From: VRUE01 sp963699215
GTDB taxonomy: Bacteria; Actinomycetota; Thermoleophilia; Solirubrobacterales; 70-9
Reading direction: 5' to 3'
Assembly (NCBI GenBank): GCA_963699215.1
Contig: OY969422.1
Span: 434,001-498,000 of the forward strand
Length of the DNA: 64,000 bases
The notes beneath the pieces were generated by a model. The model saw only the letters and a program-made list of their open reading frames with translations. It ran no database searches and was not told where the DNA came from. Shown one piece after another: positions 31,173 through 38,532 of the stretch. The translations under genes were made by a program, and so were the position numbers. Position 1 is the first letter of the stretch; each line of letters begins with the position of its first letter.

Positions 31173-32386
31173 GCGCGGCTCCCGCCGCGCGTTTCGGGAG
31201 GGGTGGCCGCCCCTCCCCCGGCCTGCTCCTCGAAGTGCTTGCTCAGCATCGTCACCTGGCCCTGATAGTTGGAGCCCAGCGCCTCGCCGTAGAGGCGTTC
31301 GGCGGGGGCGCTGGTGCGCTCCAGGGCCAGCTTGCAGACCGGCTGGCGGTGCTCGACCATGAAGGAGACGTCGCGCGCCCGCACCTCCAGCGCGGCGCGG
31401 CTGCCGTGTCGGCCGCCCACCGGGTCGTAGCCGAAGCCGGGGTCGAAGAAGCCGGCGTAGTGGGTGCGCAGCTCGCCCGCGGTCGGGTCGTAGGCCATCA
31501 TCTCGGCGGCGATCTGCGGCGGGATGCAGACGCCCTCGGCCGAGAGCAGCAGGTAGAAGATCTCCGGCTCGAGCACGATCCTCCCCCCTGGCTCGGGGTA
31601 GACCGGGTCCCAGTAGTCGGTCCAGCGGTAGGCGCGGATGCGCGAGAGGTCGATCGGCAGGCTGTTCTTCTTCGCCCGGTAGCCGACGATCCGGTCGCTG
31701 GGGCCGGAGAGGTCGACGCTGAGGAAGAGCCCCTCGGCCAGCGCCAGCTCCGACTCGCGCAACGCGTGCGAGTCGAGGTAGAGCAGCGGGAACTCGTCCT
31801 GCAGGGCACGGATCTCGGCGTCGGCGAGGCGCACGTCGCCGCGGGCAAGGCGCAGCTGGTTGAGCGAGAGCCCGGTTTGCACCTGGATCGCGAAGGAGCG
31901 CGGCACCACCTCCAGGTAGAGGCGGCCGCGATAGCCCGGCCGAATCTCGTCGAAGCGGTGATGACGGTCGGTCAGCACCCGGGTGAAGACGTCGAGGCGG
32001 CCGGTCGAGCTCTTCGGGTTGGCCTTGGCCCGCACGTCCTCGGGCAGCGCCAGCTCCTCGATCAGCGGCACCAGATAGGGGCGATCGCGCTCCAGCACCG
32101 CGCCGTCGCGCAGGTCGATCCGCTGGAAGGCCAGGCCCTCGATCTTCTCCTCGACCGTCGAATCGACGTCAGGAAGGAAGCTGCAGCGCAACGCCCAGGC
32201 GAAGTCGCCGAGGCGCAGGTCGATGCTGGCGGGCTGGATCGCCTCGGGCCGGATCCGGTAGTCGCCGGAGCCGATCCACTCGGCGTCGATCGCCTCGCTC
32301 AGCGCCTGCGAGGGCAGGACACCGGCGGGCACCCCGCTCGGCGCCTCGGTCGCCGCGTTCCCGGCGGCTGCAGTCGCATCGCTCAT
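31169..32386 (-). CDS. 2'-deoxycytidine 5'-triphosphate deaminase, long form
   Basis: A 405-residue protein of the large DCD family, about twice the size of classical dCTP deaminases and with two related halves. GVLPSQALSEAIDAEW and IQPASIDLRLGDFAWALR mark the first half. KANPKSSTGRLDVFTRVL is the nucleotide-binding block with the conserved KSSTGR. The second half has YWDPVYPEPGGRIVLEPEIF and FDPGFGYDP. It should convert dCTP to dUTP for thymidylate synthesis. It is tightly coupled: 4-nt overlaps with the TetR gene upstream and with ytoQ downstream. Confidence 0.88.
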   Translation of the reverse strand: MSDATAAAGNAATEAPSGVPAGVLPSQALSEAIDAEWIGSGDYRIRPEAIQPASIDLRLGDFAWALRCSFLPDVDSTVEEKIEGLAFQRIDLRDGAVLERDRPYLVPLIEELALPEDVRAKANPKSSTGRLDVFTRVLTDRHHRFDEIRPGYRGRLYLEVVPRSFAIQVQTGLSLNQLRLARGDVRLADAEIRALQDEFPLLYLDSHALRESELALAEGLFLSVDLSGPSDRIVGYRAKKNSLPIDLSRIRAYRWTDYWDPVYPEPGGRIVLEPEIFYLLLSAEGVCIPPQIAAEMMAYDPTAGELRTHYAGFFDPGFGYDPVGGRHGSRAALEVRARDVSFMVEHRQPVCKLALERTSAPAERLYGEALGSNYQGQVTMLSKHFEEQAGGGAATPPETRGGSRA

Positions 32387-33021
32387 CTAGCCGAGATTAT
32401 GCGGCGTGCCTCGGCGACGCCGAGGTAAGGAGTGAGCGCAAACTCGGCAAGTTCCGGGAAGAATCGGCTCAGCTCGTCCGTTTCCCCGGCCAGCACCCGC
32501 CGCCCGAGCAGCGAGGCGATGCCGCCGACCACAGCCTCGTCGGCGGCATCGGGAGGCCGGCCGGCGCTCGTCCCTGCCGGCGCGCCGGCGCGCAAGTAGG
32601 GGACGAAGCTCTCGACCGCACCTTGAAAGCGCCCATAGACGCCCGGCCCGGCACGCAGCCCCTCGACCAAGAGCAGGTTTGCCCTGGCCGGCTTGCCAGC
32701 CAGCAGGGTAAGCGCCGCGGCCAACCCGGCGCAGACCCCGTCGGCCCACCCGTCGCGCCCCGCGCAGGCGGTCAAGACCTCTTCCCGCAGCCGCTCGACC
32801 GCCTCGTCGTAGGCGGCGACGAAGCAGTCGTCTTTGCTCTTGAAGTGGCGGTAGAAGTCGCTCTTCGAGACTCCCGCCAGCCCGCTGATCGCGGAGACGG
32901 TCGTCCCGTCGTAGCCGTGCTCGTCGAGCGAGTCGGCGACCGCCCCGAGCAAGCGCTCGCGCTGGTTTTGCAGGATGAACTCGCGCGGCAGACCATGACG
33001 ACCACGTGGAAGCGGTTTCAT
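32383..33021 (-). CDS. TetR-family regulator heading the dCTP deaminase operon
   Basis: A 212-residue regulator. The helix-turn-helix (~15-62) reads RERLLGAVADSLDEHGYDGT, TVSAISGLAGVSKSDFYRHF and KSKDDCFVAAYDEAV. The C-terminal all-helical ligand domain is unassigned, with PYLGVAEARRIISAR at the end. A 4-nt overlap with the deaminase gene indicates that the regulator and enzyme are co-translated, so it likely represses its own operon. Confidence 0.88.
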   Translation of the reverse strand: MKPLPRGRHGLPREFILQNQRERLLGAVADSLDEHGYDGTTVSAISGLAGVSKSDFYRHFKSKDDCFVAAYDEAVERLREEVLTACAGRDGWADGVCAGLAAALTLLAGKPARANLLLVEGLRAGPGVYGRFQGAVESFVPYLRAGAPAGTSAGRPPDAADEAVVGGIASLLGRRVLAGETDELSRFFPELAEFALTPYLGVAEARRIISAR

Positions 33022-33073
33022 GCAGTACTAAAGTCTGCCAGTGCTAAGCAGTTCTCGTCTGCTGACCCGCTGC

Positions 33074-33733
33074 TCAGTCGACCATACCGGCGCCCTGGTA
33101 GGGCGCCATCATGAACTCGGCGAGTTCGGGAAGCAGGTCTTCGGCCTGCTCCGCCGCGCCGCGGCGGATCTGCTGATAGACGATCCAGGCGATGCCGCCG
33201 ACCAGCGTCTCGGCGATCGTGTCGGGCAGCCGCTCGTCCTTCGGCAGAGCCTGGCGCGCGAGCACGACGAAGCTCTCCATCGCCTCCTCGTAGCGCTTGG
33301 TCGTCGCCGGTGTGGCCGAGAGCGCCTCGATCATGCACATCCGGGCCAGGGTCGGCTGCTCCGCGACGTAACCGAGGAAGGCTGCGAGGCCGCCCTCGAT
33401 CCGGTCCTGCCACTCGAGATCCGCATCGATGCCGGCTTCCTCCACCCGGCGCAGGACCTCGTCCCGGGCGGCGTCAAAGGCGGCGAGGAAGACCTCCTCC
33501 TTGCCCTCGAAGTTGTCGTAGAGGGTTTTGCGAGCGACCCCCGCCCTCTTGACGATGTCGGAGATCTTTGTCGCTTCGTAGCCCTGCTCGGCGGTGAGCT
33601 CCGCCAGCGCGTCCATGATCCGGCGCTGCTTGTGCAAGGCGATGAACTCGCGTGGGAGGGCTGGGCGAGCCGAAACGACAGGCCGTTTCGGCGTCTCTCT
33701 CTCCTGCGTCCCCCCTTTTCCCCGTGGCGGCAT
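33074..33733 (-). CDS. TetR-family regulator
   Basis: A 219-residue regulator starting at the ATG at 33733 (MPPRGKGGTQ). The DNA-binding domain has KQRRIMDALAELTAEQGYEA, TKISDIVKRAGVARKTLYDN and FEGKEEVFLAAFDAA. Its ligand domain ends in LLPELAEFMMAPYQGAG, resembling the end of the neighbouring TetR proteins, so the three probably arose by duplication. It is divergent from the third TetR gene across a 124-bp palindrome-bearing region. Confidence 0.88.
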   Translation of the reverse strand: MPPRGKGGTQERETPKRPVVSARPALPREFIALHKQRRIMDALAELTAEQGYEATKISDIVKRAGVARKTLYDNFEGKEEVFLAAFDAARDEVLRRVEEAGIDADLEWQDRIEGGLAAFLGYVAEQPTLARMCMIEALSATPATTKRYEEAMESFVVLARQALPKDERLPDTIAETLVGGIAWIVYQQIRRGAAEQAEDLLPELAEFMMAPYQGAGMVD

Positions 33734-33743
33734 GAAGCAAGGA

Positions 33744-33824
33744 TACCCGGGTACGGCGAAATTCCAATGCATGACAGCGACTTTTCTGGTACCCTTCGAG
33801 GGCCTGCACAATTTCTAAAAGAAA
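33744..33824. promoter_or_regulatory. palindromes between divergent TetR genes
   Basis: TACCCGGGTA (33744-33753) is a perfect 10-bp palindrome and TTTCT-AAA-AGAAA (33812-33824) a 13-bp inverted repeat. They lie near the start of each divergent TetR gene. TetR proteins bind such palindromes, so these are candidate autoregulatory operators. Confidence 0.4.
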
Positions 33825-33857
33825 CGCGTAGGTTCTCTTATGTCACCGGAGAGGGTA

Positions 33858-34595
33858 ATGCTCAGTAGGGAGAAGCTGGCCGACGCGGTCGGGGATCGCT
33901 GGTCCGACTCCGAACTCAGCGAGGCCGTCGCGCTGCTGGTCCGGTCGGAGGGCCGTTTCCCGGCAGGAGTGAGGACGCTGCCGGCAGATCTGGTCAGGGC
34001 GATCCAGCGGGAGCGCCTGCTCGCCGCGATGATCAAGACGGTCACCGAAATCGGCTACAACACGCTCACGGTCCAGAACGTGCTCGCCCGGGCGGGCATC
34101 TCGCGGCCCACGTTCTACGAGCAGTTCGACGACAAGGAGGACTGCTTCCTCGCCGCCTTCGACGCCTCGGCGACGCGGATGCAGCGGCATATCGAAGCCA
34201 CCGTCGCCGACGCCGGCCCGGGCTGGCGCGAGCAGCTGCGCAGTGGCATCGCGGCGCTGCTGCAGTTCATCGCGGAGGAGCCGGAAGAAGCCCGCACGGT
34301 GATCGTCGAGGCGCGCGCATCCAGCGCGGCCGGGCTGCTGCGCCGCGACGAGTTGCTCGACAGCTTCGCCACCTGCATCGACGCTCTGGCCAGGGAGGAC
34401 TTGGACGAGGCTCCGTCGGCGATCGCCGCCGCCGGCGTCGTTGGAGGGATCGAATCGGTGCTCTACGCGCGCCTGCAGAAAGGCGAAGTCGAGGAGCTCG
34501 ATGCACTCCTCCCCTCGCTGATGTATTTCGCCGTTCTCGCCTACGCCGGCCAGGAGGTCGCGGGCGAAGAGCTGGACGACCCCGCTCTCGCCTGA
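33858..34595 (+). CDS. TetR-family regulator
   Basis: A 245-residue regulator with ~45 extra N-terminal residues (REKLADAVGDRWSDSELSEA) before the helix-turn-helix: RERLLAAMIKTVTEIGYNTL, TVQNVLARAGISRPTFYEQF, DDKEDCFLAAFDAS. The ATG at 33858 is chosen because GGAGAG lies 5-10 nt upstream; an ATG at 33840 is also in frame. The C-terminus has LLPSLMYFAVLAYAGQEVAG. Targets are unknown; it faces the MerR gene end-to-end. Confidence 0.85.
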   Translation: MLSREKLADAVGDRWSDSELSEAVALLVRSEGRFPAGVRTLPADLVRAIQRERLLAAMIKTVTEIGYNTLTVQNVLARAGISRPTFYEQFDDKEDCFLAAFDASATRMQRHIEATVADAGPGWREQLRSGIAALLQFIAEEPEEARTVIVEARASSAAGLLRRDELLDSFATCIDALAREDLDEAPSAIAAAGVVGGIESVLYARLQKGEVEELDALLPSLMYFAVLAYAGQEVAGEELDDPALA

Positions 34596-34602
34596 GAGCC
34601 GT

Positions 34603-35385
34603 CTAGCGCTTACGTCGCTTGCCGGAGCGCTTCCCCGGACGGGCGGCGAGCCGCAGCGTCCGCTCGCTCTCCTTCTCGACCGCCTCTCCCATCGCGATCT
34701 GGAAGGTCGCCAGCAGCGCTCCCGCGGCGAGCGGCCGCATCCGTTCCAGCGCCTCGCTCATCCGCGGCCAGTCGCGCTCGGGCCGTCCGGCCCGGTCGAA
34801 GGGCTGCCAGACCTCCTTGACGAAGAGGTCGACGAAGGCGCGGGCGGCGCCGTCGGCGTGACGGCGCAGCTTCTCGGCAGTCAAGAGAGCGCCTTCGGGC
34901 CCAATTCCCAGCTCGGTCAGCTCCGCGGCGGCGCGCAGCAGGCGCGGGCTGATCACCTCGATCCGCCCGTCGGGCAGGGTGCGGAAGATGCCGAGCTTTT
35001 CGGCCCGGCGGAGCAGCCCGGGATCGGCCGCCTCGCCCCAGATCTCGCTCAGCTCCTCGGCGTCGAAGATCTCCGGCGCCTCGTCTTCGAAGGGCGCGCG
35101 CAGGGCGCGGGTGAAGTCGAAGATCGCCGAGGCCGAGCCGTCGCCGCTGTCGAGGACGCGCCGGATCGCCTCCAGGTTGAGCCCGTCGGCCTGCATCTCG
35201 CGCGTCAGCTCGATCCGTGCCACGTGCTCGTCGTTGTAGTAGCCGGTGCGGCCGCGGACGACCGGCGGCGGCAGGAGGCCACGCGTCTGGTGGGCGCGGA
35301 TGTTGCGCACCGTCATCCCGGTCCGCTCCGCCAGCTGGCGGATGGTCATCTCGCCCTCGACGGGCTTGGCGCCCTTGCTGCTCAT
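34603..35385 (-). CDS. MerR-family regulator
   Basis: A 260-residue regulator. The winged helix-turn-helix at ~12-80 shows MTIRQLAERTGMTVRNIRAH, QTRGLLPPPVVRGRTGYYND and HVARIELTREMQADGLNLEA. The remaining ~180 residues form a helical domain without recognisable metal-binding cysteines, so metal sensing is unlikely; a small organic ligand is more plausible. The C-terminus is a basic tail (RPGKRSGKRRKR). It is followed by no obvious target gene and lies 19 bp downstream of the SDR gene. Confidence 0.86.
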   Translation of the reverse strand: MSSKGAKPVEGEMTIRQLAERTGMTVRNIRAHQTRGLLPPPVVRGRTGYYNDEHVARIELTREMQADGLNLEAIRRVLDSGDGSASAIFDFTRALRAPFEDEAPEIFDAEELSEIWGEAADPGLLRRAEKLGIFRTLPDGRIEVISPRLLRAAAELTELGIGPEGALLTAEKLRRHADGAARAFVDLFVKEVWQPFDRAGRPERDWPRMSEALERMRPLAAGALLATFQIAMGEAVEKESERTLRLAARPGKRSGKRRKR

Positions 35386-35404
35386 CCCAACGGATGGTAA
35401 GCGC

Positions 35405-36127
35405 CTAGCCGCAAAGCGGCAGGCGCTGGCCGTTCATCTCCCCCGCCGCGTCGGAGCAGAGAAAGGCGATCGCCTCGGCGATGTGCTCGGCCGGGGTGAA
35501 GGAGGAGAAGTCCCCCTCCGGGTTCTCCACGCGCATCCGCGGCGTCAGGATTGCGTCGACGACGACGATGTTCGCGGTGCAGGCGGTCCCGGCGAAGCCG
35601 TCGGCGAAGGCGAGCGTCCAAGCCTCGGCGGCGGCCTTGGCGGCGGCGTAGGCGGCGTTGGAGTTCGACGGCGCCTGCGCCTGCTTGGCAGAGACGAGGA
35701 CGAAGCGCCCCTGCGCGGCGGCGAGAATTGCGTCGTGGAAGGCGCGGCTGGTGTGCTGGACGGTGCGGATCAGCAGATCGTGCAGCAGCTCCCAGTCCTC
35801 CAGCGGCGCCTCGTGCAGCGGCTCGCCGCCACGCCAGCCGCCGACCAGGTGAAGCAACCCGTCCACCCGGCCGAAGCGCTCGAGCAGCGCCGCGCACCAT
35901 TCCCGCGCCGCCCCCTCGTCGAGCAGATCGACCGCGCGTCCGTCCCAGCGCTCCGGCGGGACTCCCAGCGAGGCGCCGACCTCGTCGATCCGCGCCTGGT
36001 CGCGGTCGGTCCCGGCGACGGTGGCGCCAGCGGCAGCCAGGCGCTCGGCGACGATCGGCCCCAGGCCGCCGCCGATGCCGGCGATGGCGAAGACACGGTC
36101 GCCGAGAGCAACGCCTTGGCTCGTCAT
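35405..36127 (-). CDS. short-chain dehydrogenase/reductase with divergent nucleotide motif
   Basis: A 240-residue SDR. The glycine motif is AGIGGGLGPIVAERLA instead of the usual TGxxxGIG. The Asp of TDRDQAR suggests NAD over NADP. The catalytic Ser is in FVLVSAKQAQ, the Tyr-x-x-x-Lys is YAAAK, and the Asn of the tetrad region is replaced in HLVGGWRGG. The C-terminal block is EMNGQRLPLCG. The substrate is unknown. Its ATG is 2 bp from the tRNA-Tyr gene. Confidence 0.82.
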   Translation of the reverse strand: MTSQGVALGDRVFAIAGIGGGLGPIVAERLAAAGATVAGTDRDQARIDEVGASLGVPPERWDGRAVDLLDEGAAREWCAALLERFGRVDGLLHLVGGWRGGEPLHEAPLEDWELLHDLLIRTVQHTSRAFHDAILAAAQGRFVLVSAKQAQAPSNSNAAYAAAKAAAEAWTLAFADGFAGTACTANIVVVDAILTPRMRVENPEGDFSSFTPAEHIAEAIAFLCSDAAGEMNGQRLPLCG

Positions 36128-36128
36128 A

Positions 36129-36210
36129 TGGGGGAGACAGGATTCGAACCTGTGTAGGCAGAGCCAACTGGTTTACAGCCAGTCCCCTTTAACCACTCGG
36201 GCACTCCCCC
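36129..36210 (-). tRNA. tRNA-Tyr (GTA)
   Basis: An 82-nt class II tRNA on the minus strand. The acceptor GGGGGAG pairs with CTCCCCC, the anticodon stem ACTGG/CCAGT encloses CTGTAAA (anticodon GTA), and a long variable arm precedes GGTTCGAATCC. Confidence 0.95.
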
Positions 36211-36236
36211 GGAGGGCGATCGAGTTTACCGGGGAC

Positions 36237-36280
36237 GTGCCGGTGCGTAGAGGTCCATATGGACCTCTACGCACCGGCAC
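36237..36280. repeat. 44-bp perfect palindrome, related to the 48-bp repeat family
   Basis: Two 20-bp arms (GTGCCGGTGCGTAGAGGTCC and its complement) flank ATAT, giving a perfect 44-bp palindrome. It shares GTGCCG and TAGAGGTC with the copies at 5429 and 36676. It ends 1 bp before the stop codon of the SnoaL-like gene. Confidence 0.9.
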
Positions 36281-36281
36281 C

Positions 36282-36659
36282 TCAGGGCGCGACGCCGAGG
36301 CGGGCGGCCATCTGCTCGTTGAAGGCGGTGAGGGCGGACATCGGCCGCATGAAGACGGTCAGCTCACGGACGCGTCCGTCCTCGTCGAGCTCGAGGAAGT
36401 CGATTCCCTCCAGCTCGCGGTCACCGACCCTGGCCTTGAAGCGCAGCACGACGACCCCGTCCTCGGCCAGCTCGTCGGTGTAGCGGAAGTCCTCCAGGGT
36501 GGCGGCGACGTGGGTCAGGACCCCGATGACGATCTCGCGCCCCTCGAAGCCGCGGAAGAGGATCGGGCTGTGCAGGACGACGTCCTCGCGCAGCGTCGCG
36601 GTCGCCGCCTCCAGGTCCTTGGCCTCGACAGCGAGTCGGAACGGGTGCGGCGCGGGCAT
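36282..36659 (-). CDS. SnoaL-like/NTF2-fold protein
   Basis: A 125-residue protein: MPAPHPFRLAVEAKDLEAAT, then VLHSPILFRGFEGREIVIGV and a sheet with VVVLRFKARVGDRELEGIDF, ending in FMRPMSALTAFNEQMAARLG. The pattern fits the NTF2-like superfamily used for small hydrophobic ligands. A GTG one codon upstream is an alternative start. The gene is bracketed by two palindromes of the same family, one at its stop and one 17 bp upstream of its start. Confidence 0.72.
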   Translation of the reverse strand: MPAPHPFRLAVEAKDLEAATATLREDVVLHSPILFRGFEGREIVIGVLTHVAATLEDFRYTDELAEDGVVVLRFKARVGDRELEGIDFLELDEDGRVRELTVFMRPMSALTAFNEQMAARLGVAP

Positions 36660-36675
36660 CACTCCACTTTAGGGG

Positions 36676-36723
36676 ACGTGCCGCGAGTTGAGTACCCATA
36701 GTGACCTCTAACTCGCGGCACGT
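36676..36723. repeat. 48-bp palindromic repeat, copy 2
   Basis: An imperfect inverted repeat with ACGTGCCG and CGGCACGT ends. Its reverse complement matches 5429-5476 at 45 of 48 positions. It lies in the 85-bp region between the divergent SnoaL-like and DDN-type genes, so here it may influence promoters instead of termination. Confidence 0.88.
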
Positions 36724-36744
36724 CATGGAATACTGCCCGGCGAG

Positions 36745-37209
36745 ATGCTCGGCGACAAGTTCTACTCACGCGCCTCACAGAGAATGGGCGCCACCGGACT
36801 GCGCTGGACGGGCAAGCTCAACATCCCGCTCTACCGGTTGAGCGGCGGGCGGATCGGGGGCCACATCGCCAAAGCGCCCGTGCTGCTGCTGACCACCACC
36901 GGCCGCAAATCCGGGCAGCAGCGCACCGCGCCGGTCGTCTACCTCGGCCAAGGAGAGAATCTGGTCGTGATCGGCTCCAATGCCGGTCACAGCCGCACGC
37001 CTGCCTGGTCGCTCAACCTGCAGGCGAATCCGGATGCCGAAGTCGAGGTCGGGCGCGAACGGCGCAAGGTGAGGGCGCGAGTCGCGGAGGGCGAGGAGCG
37101 GACCGACCTCTGGCGCAAGCACAACGAGCAGTACTCAGGCTTCGACGAATACGAGGCGCGAACCGACCGCGACATCGCCCTCTTCGTACTCGAGCCCATT
37201 ACTGCCTGA
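36745..37209 (+). CDS. F420H2-dependent reductase (DDN/nitroreductase deazaflavin family)
   Basis: A 154-residue protein with the deazaflavin-dependent nitroreductase pattern: LNIPLYRLSGGRIGGHIAKA, VLLLTTTGRKSGQQRTAPVV, VIGSNAGHSRTPAWSLNLQA and NPDAEVEVGRE. The T-T-G-R-K-S-G and P-x-W-x-x-N-L motifs form the F420 and substrate region. Family members reduce quinones or nitro compounds with F420H2. This implies that the organism makes F420. The TGA stop is the first three bases of the inverted repeat at 37207-37304. Confidence 0.87.
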   Translation: MLGDKFYSRASQRMGATGLRWTGKLNIPLYRLSGGRIGGHIAKAPVLLLTTTGRKSGQQRTAPVVYLGQGENLVVIGSNAGHSRTPAWSLNLQANPDAEVEVGRERRKVRARVAEGEERTDLWRKHNEQYSGFDEYEARTDRDIALFVLEPITA

Positions 37210-37304
37210 CGCACGGAGACGTCGTTAGGCAAGGACGCAGGGAGCGTGGCGTGCTCTGCACGCGAGCGACCGAGGACACCGCATAACGACGTCTCCGTGC
37301 GTCA
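37207..37304. repeat. 98-bp inverted repeat carrying both convergent stop codons
   Basis: Perfect 21-bp arms at 37207-37227 and 37284-37304 (outer sequence TGACGCACGGAG). The outermost TGA of the left arm is the stop of the DDN-type gene, and the outermost TGA of the right arm, read on the minus strand, is the stop of the sigma factor gene. The 56-bp centre contains GCGTG-CTCTG-CACGC. It probably serves as a bidirectional terminator. Confidence 0.88.
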
Positions 37305-38492
37305 GGAGGCTTCGCGGAGCATTTGGGCCTCTGGCAAGTGCTGGAGCTTTTTCAGCGTGTTGTTCTCGATCTGGCGGATCCGCTCGCGGGTGACGCCGAA
37401 GGTGTTGCCGACCTCCTCCAGCGTGAGCGGCTCCAGCCCGGTGAGGCCGTAGCGCAGCTCGATCACCTGGCGCTCGCGCTCGGGCAGGGCGGAGAGCGCC
37501 TTGCGCACGCCCTCTTTCTGCAGGTGTTCGCTCGCCTCTTCGAAGGGCTCGGCGACGGTGTCGTCGGCGACGAAATCGCCGAGCTCGGAGTCGTCCTCGT
37601 CGCCGACCGGTTTCTCCAGCGAGACCGGCAGCTGCGCGACGCGAAGGATCTCCCGCACTTCGCCCAGCGGCCAGCGCAGCTCCTCGGCGATCTCGATCGG
37701 CTCCGGCTCGCGGCCGAGCCGCTGCACCAGCTGCCGCTCGACGTGGGCGACGCGGTTCAGCTTCTCGACCATGTGCACCGGGATGCGGATCGTCCGCGCC
37801 TTGTCGGCGATCGCCCGCGTCACCGCCTGGCGGATCCACCAAGTCGCGTAGGTGGAGAACTTGTAGCCGCGCCGGTAGTCGAACTTCTCCACCGCCCGGA
37901 TCAAGCCCAGCGAGCCCTCCTGGATCAGGTCGAGGAAGCTGAGGCCACGGCCCAGATAGCCTTTTGCGATCGAGACCACCAGCCGCAGGTTGGCCTCGAC
38001 CATCTGCCGCTTGGCGACCATGTCGCCGCGCTCGATCCGTTTCGCCAGCTCGACCTCCTGGCTCGCGGTGAGCAGGTCTACCCGTCCGATCGAGCGCAGG
38101 TAGAGGCGCAGCGAGTCGAGGCTGGGTTCGATCGTCAGGTCGAGCTCCTGCTTGCGCGGCTGACCGTTCGCCGACTCGGCGCGCTGCTCCTTGTAAGCGC
38201 TGACGCCGTCCTCGGCGATCACTTCGACGCCGTGCTCGACCAGGTGCGCGTGCAGCCCCGCGACCTGCTCCTTCGTGACCTCGACCTCCTCGAGTGTGGC
38301 GGCGATCTGCTCGAAGGTGAGGTAGCCGCGCTCGCGCCCGAGCGCGACCAGCGCCTGGAGCTCCTGTGGCCCCACCGGCTGTGCTTCCGAATCCTGATTC
38401 AGCCCCTGTGGGACCGTCTCCAACGGCTCGATCTCACTGCCTCCGCTGCAACCCTGTTCCCCTCCCGGGGGCCGGCCCCAACGCTCCGGCAC
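37302..38492 (-). CDS. rpoD: principal RNA polymerase sigma-70 factor
   Basis: A 396-residue sigma factor. An N-terminal region 1.1-like helix bundle (LQALVALGRERGYLTFEQIA) is followed by region 1.2 (DSLRLYLRSIGRVDLLTASQ), region 2 (FDYRRGYKFSTYATWWIRQA), region 3 (RIPVHMVEKLNRVAHVERQL) and region 4 (LTLEEVGNTFGVTRERIRQI). All are intact and of group 1 type. It directs RNA polymerase to housekeeping promoters. The GTG start at 38492 lies 5 nt after a TATACT hexamer, so the mRNA may be leaderless. It is divergent from folE2 with only 40 bp between. Confidence 0.92.
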   Translation of the reverse strand: MPERWGRPPGGEQGCSGGSEIEPLETVPQGLNQDSEAQPVGPQELQALVALGRERGYLTFEQIAATLEEVEVTKEQVAGLHAHLVEHGVEVIAEDGVSAYKEQRAESANGQPRKQELDLTIEPSLDSLRLYLRSIGRVDLLTASQEVELAKRIERGDMVAKRQMVEANLRLVVSIAKGYLGRGLSFLDLIQEGSLGLIRAVEKFDYRRGYKFSTYATWWIRQAVTRAIADKARTIRIPVHMVEKLNRVAHVERQLVQRLGREPEPIEIAEELRWPLGEVREILRVAQLPVSLEKPVGDEDDSELGDFVADDTVAEPFEEASEHLQKEGVRKALSALPERERQVIELRYGLTGLEPLTLEEVGNTFGVTRERIRQIENNTLKKLQHLPEAQMLREAS

Positions 38493-38497
38493 CGGGA

Positions 38498-38503
38498 AGT
38501 ATA
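38498..38503 (-). promoter_or_regulatory. -10 element of the sigma factor gene
   Basis: TATACT on the minus strand, 5 nt before the GTG start. Transcription would begin at or next to the start codon. No good -35 hexamer is visible at 17-18 bp. Confidence 0.4.
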
Positions 38504-38532
38504 GGGAGCAGATCGCCTACGCTTCCTGTGCC

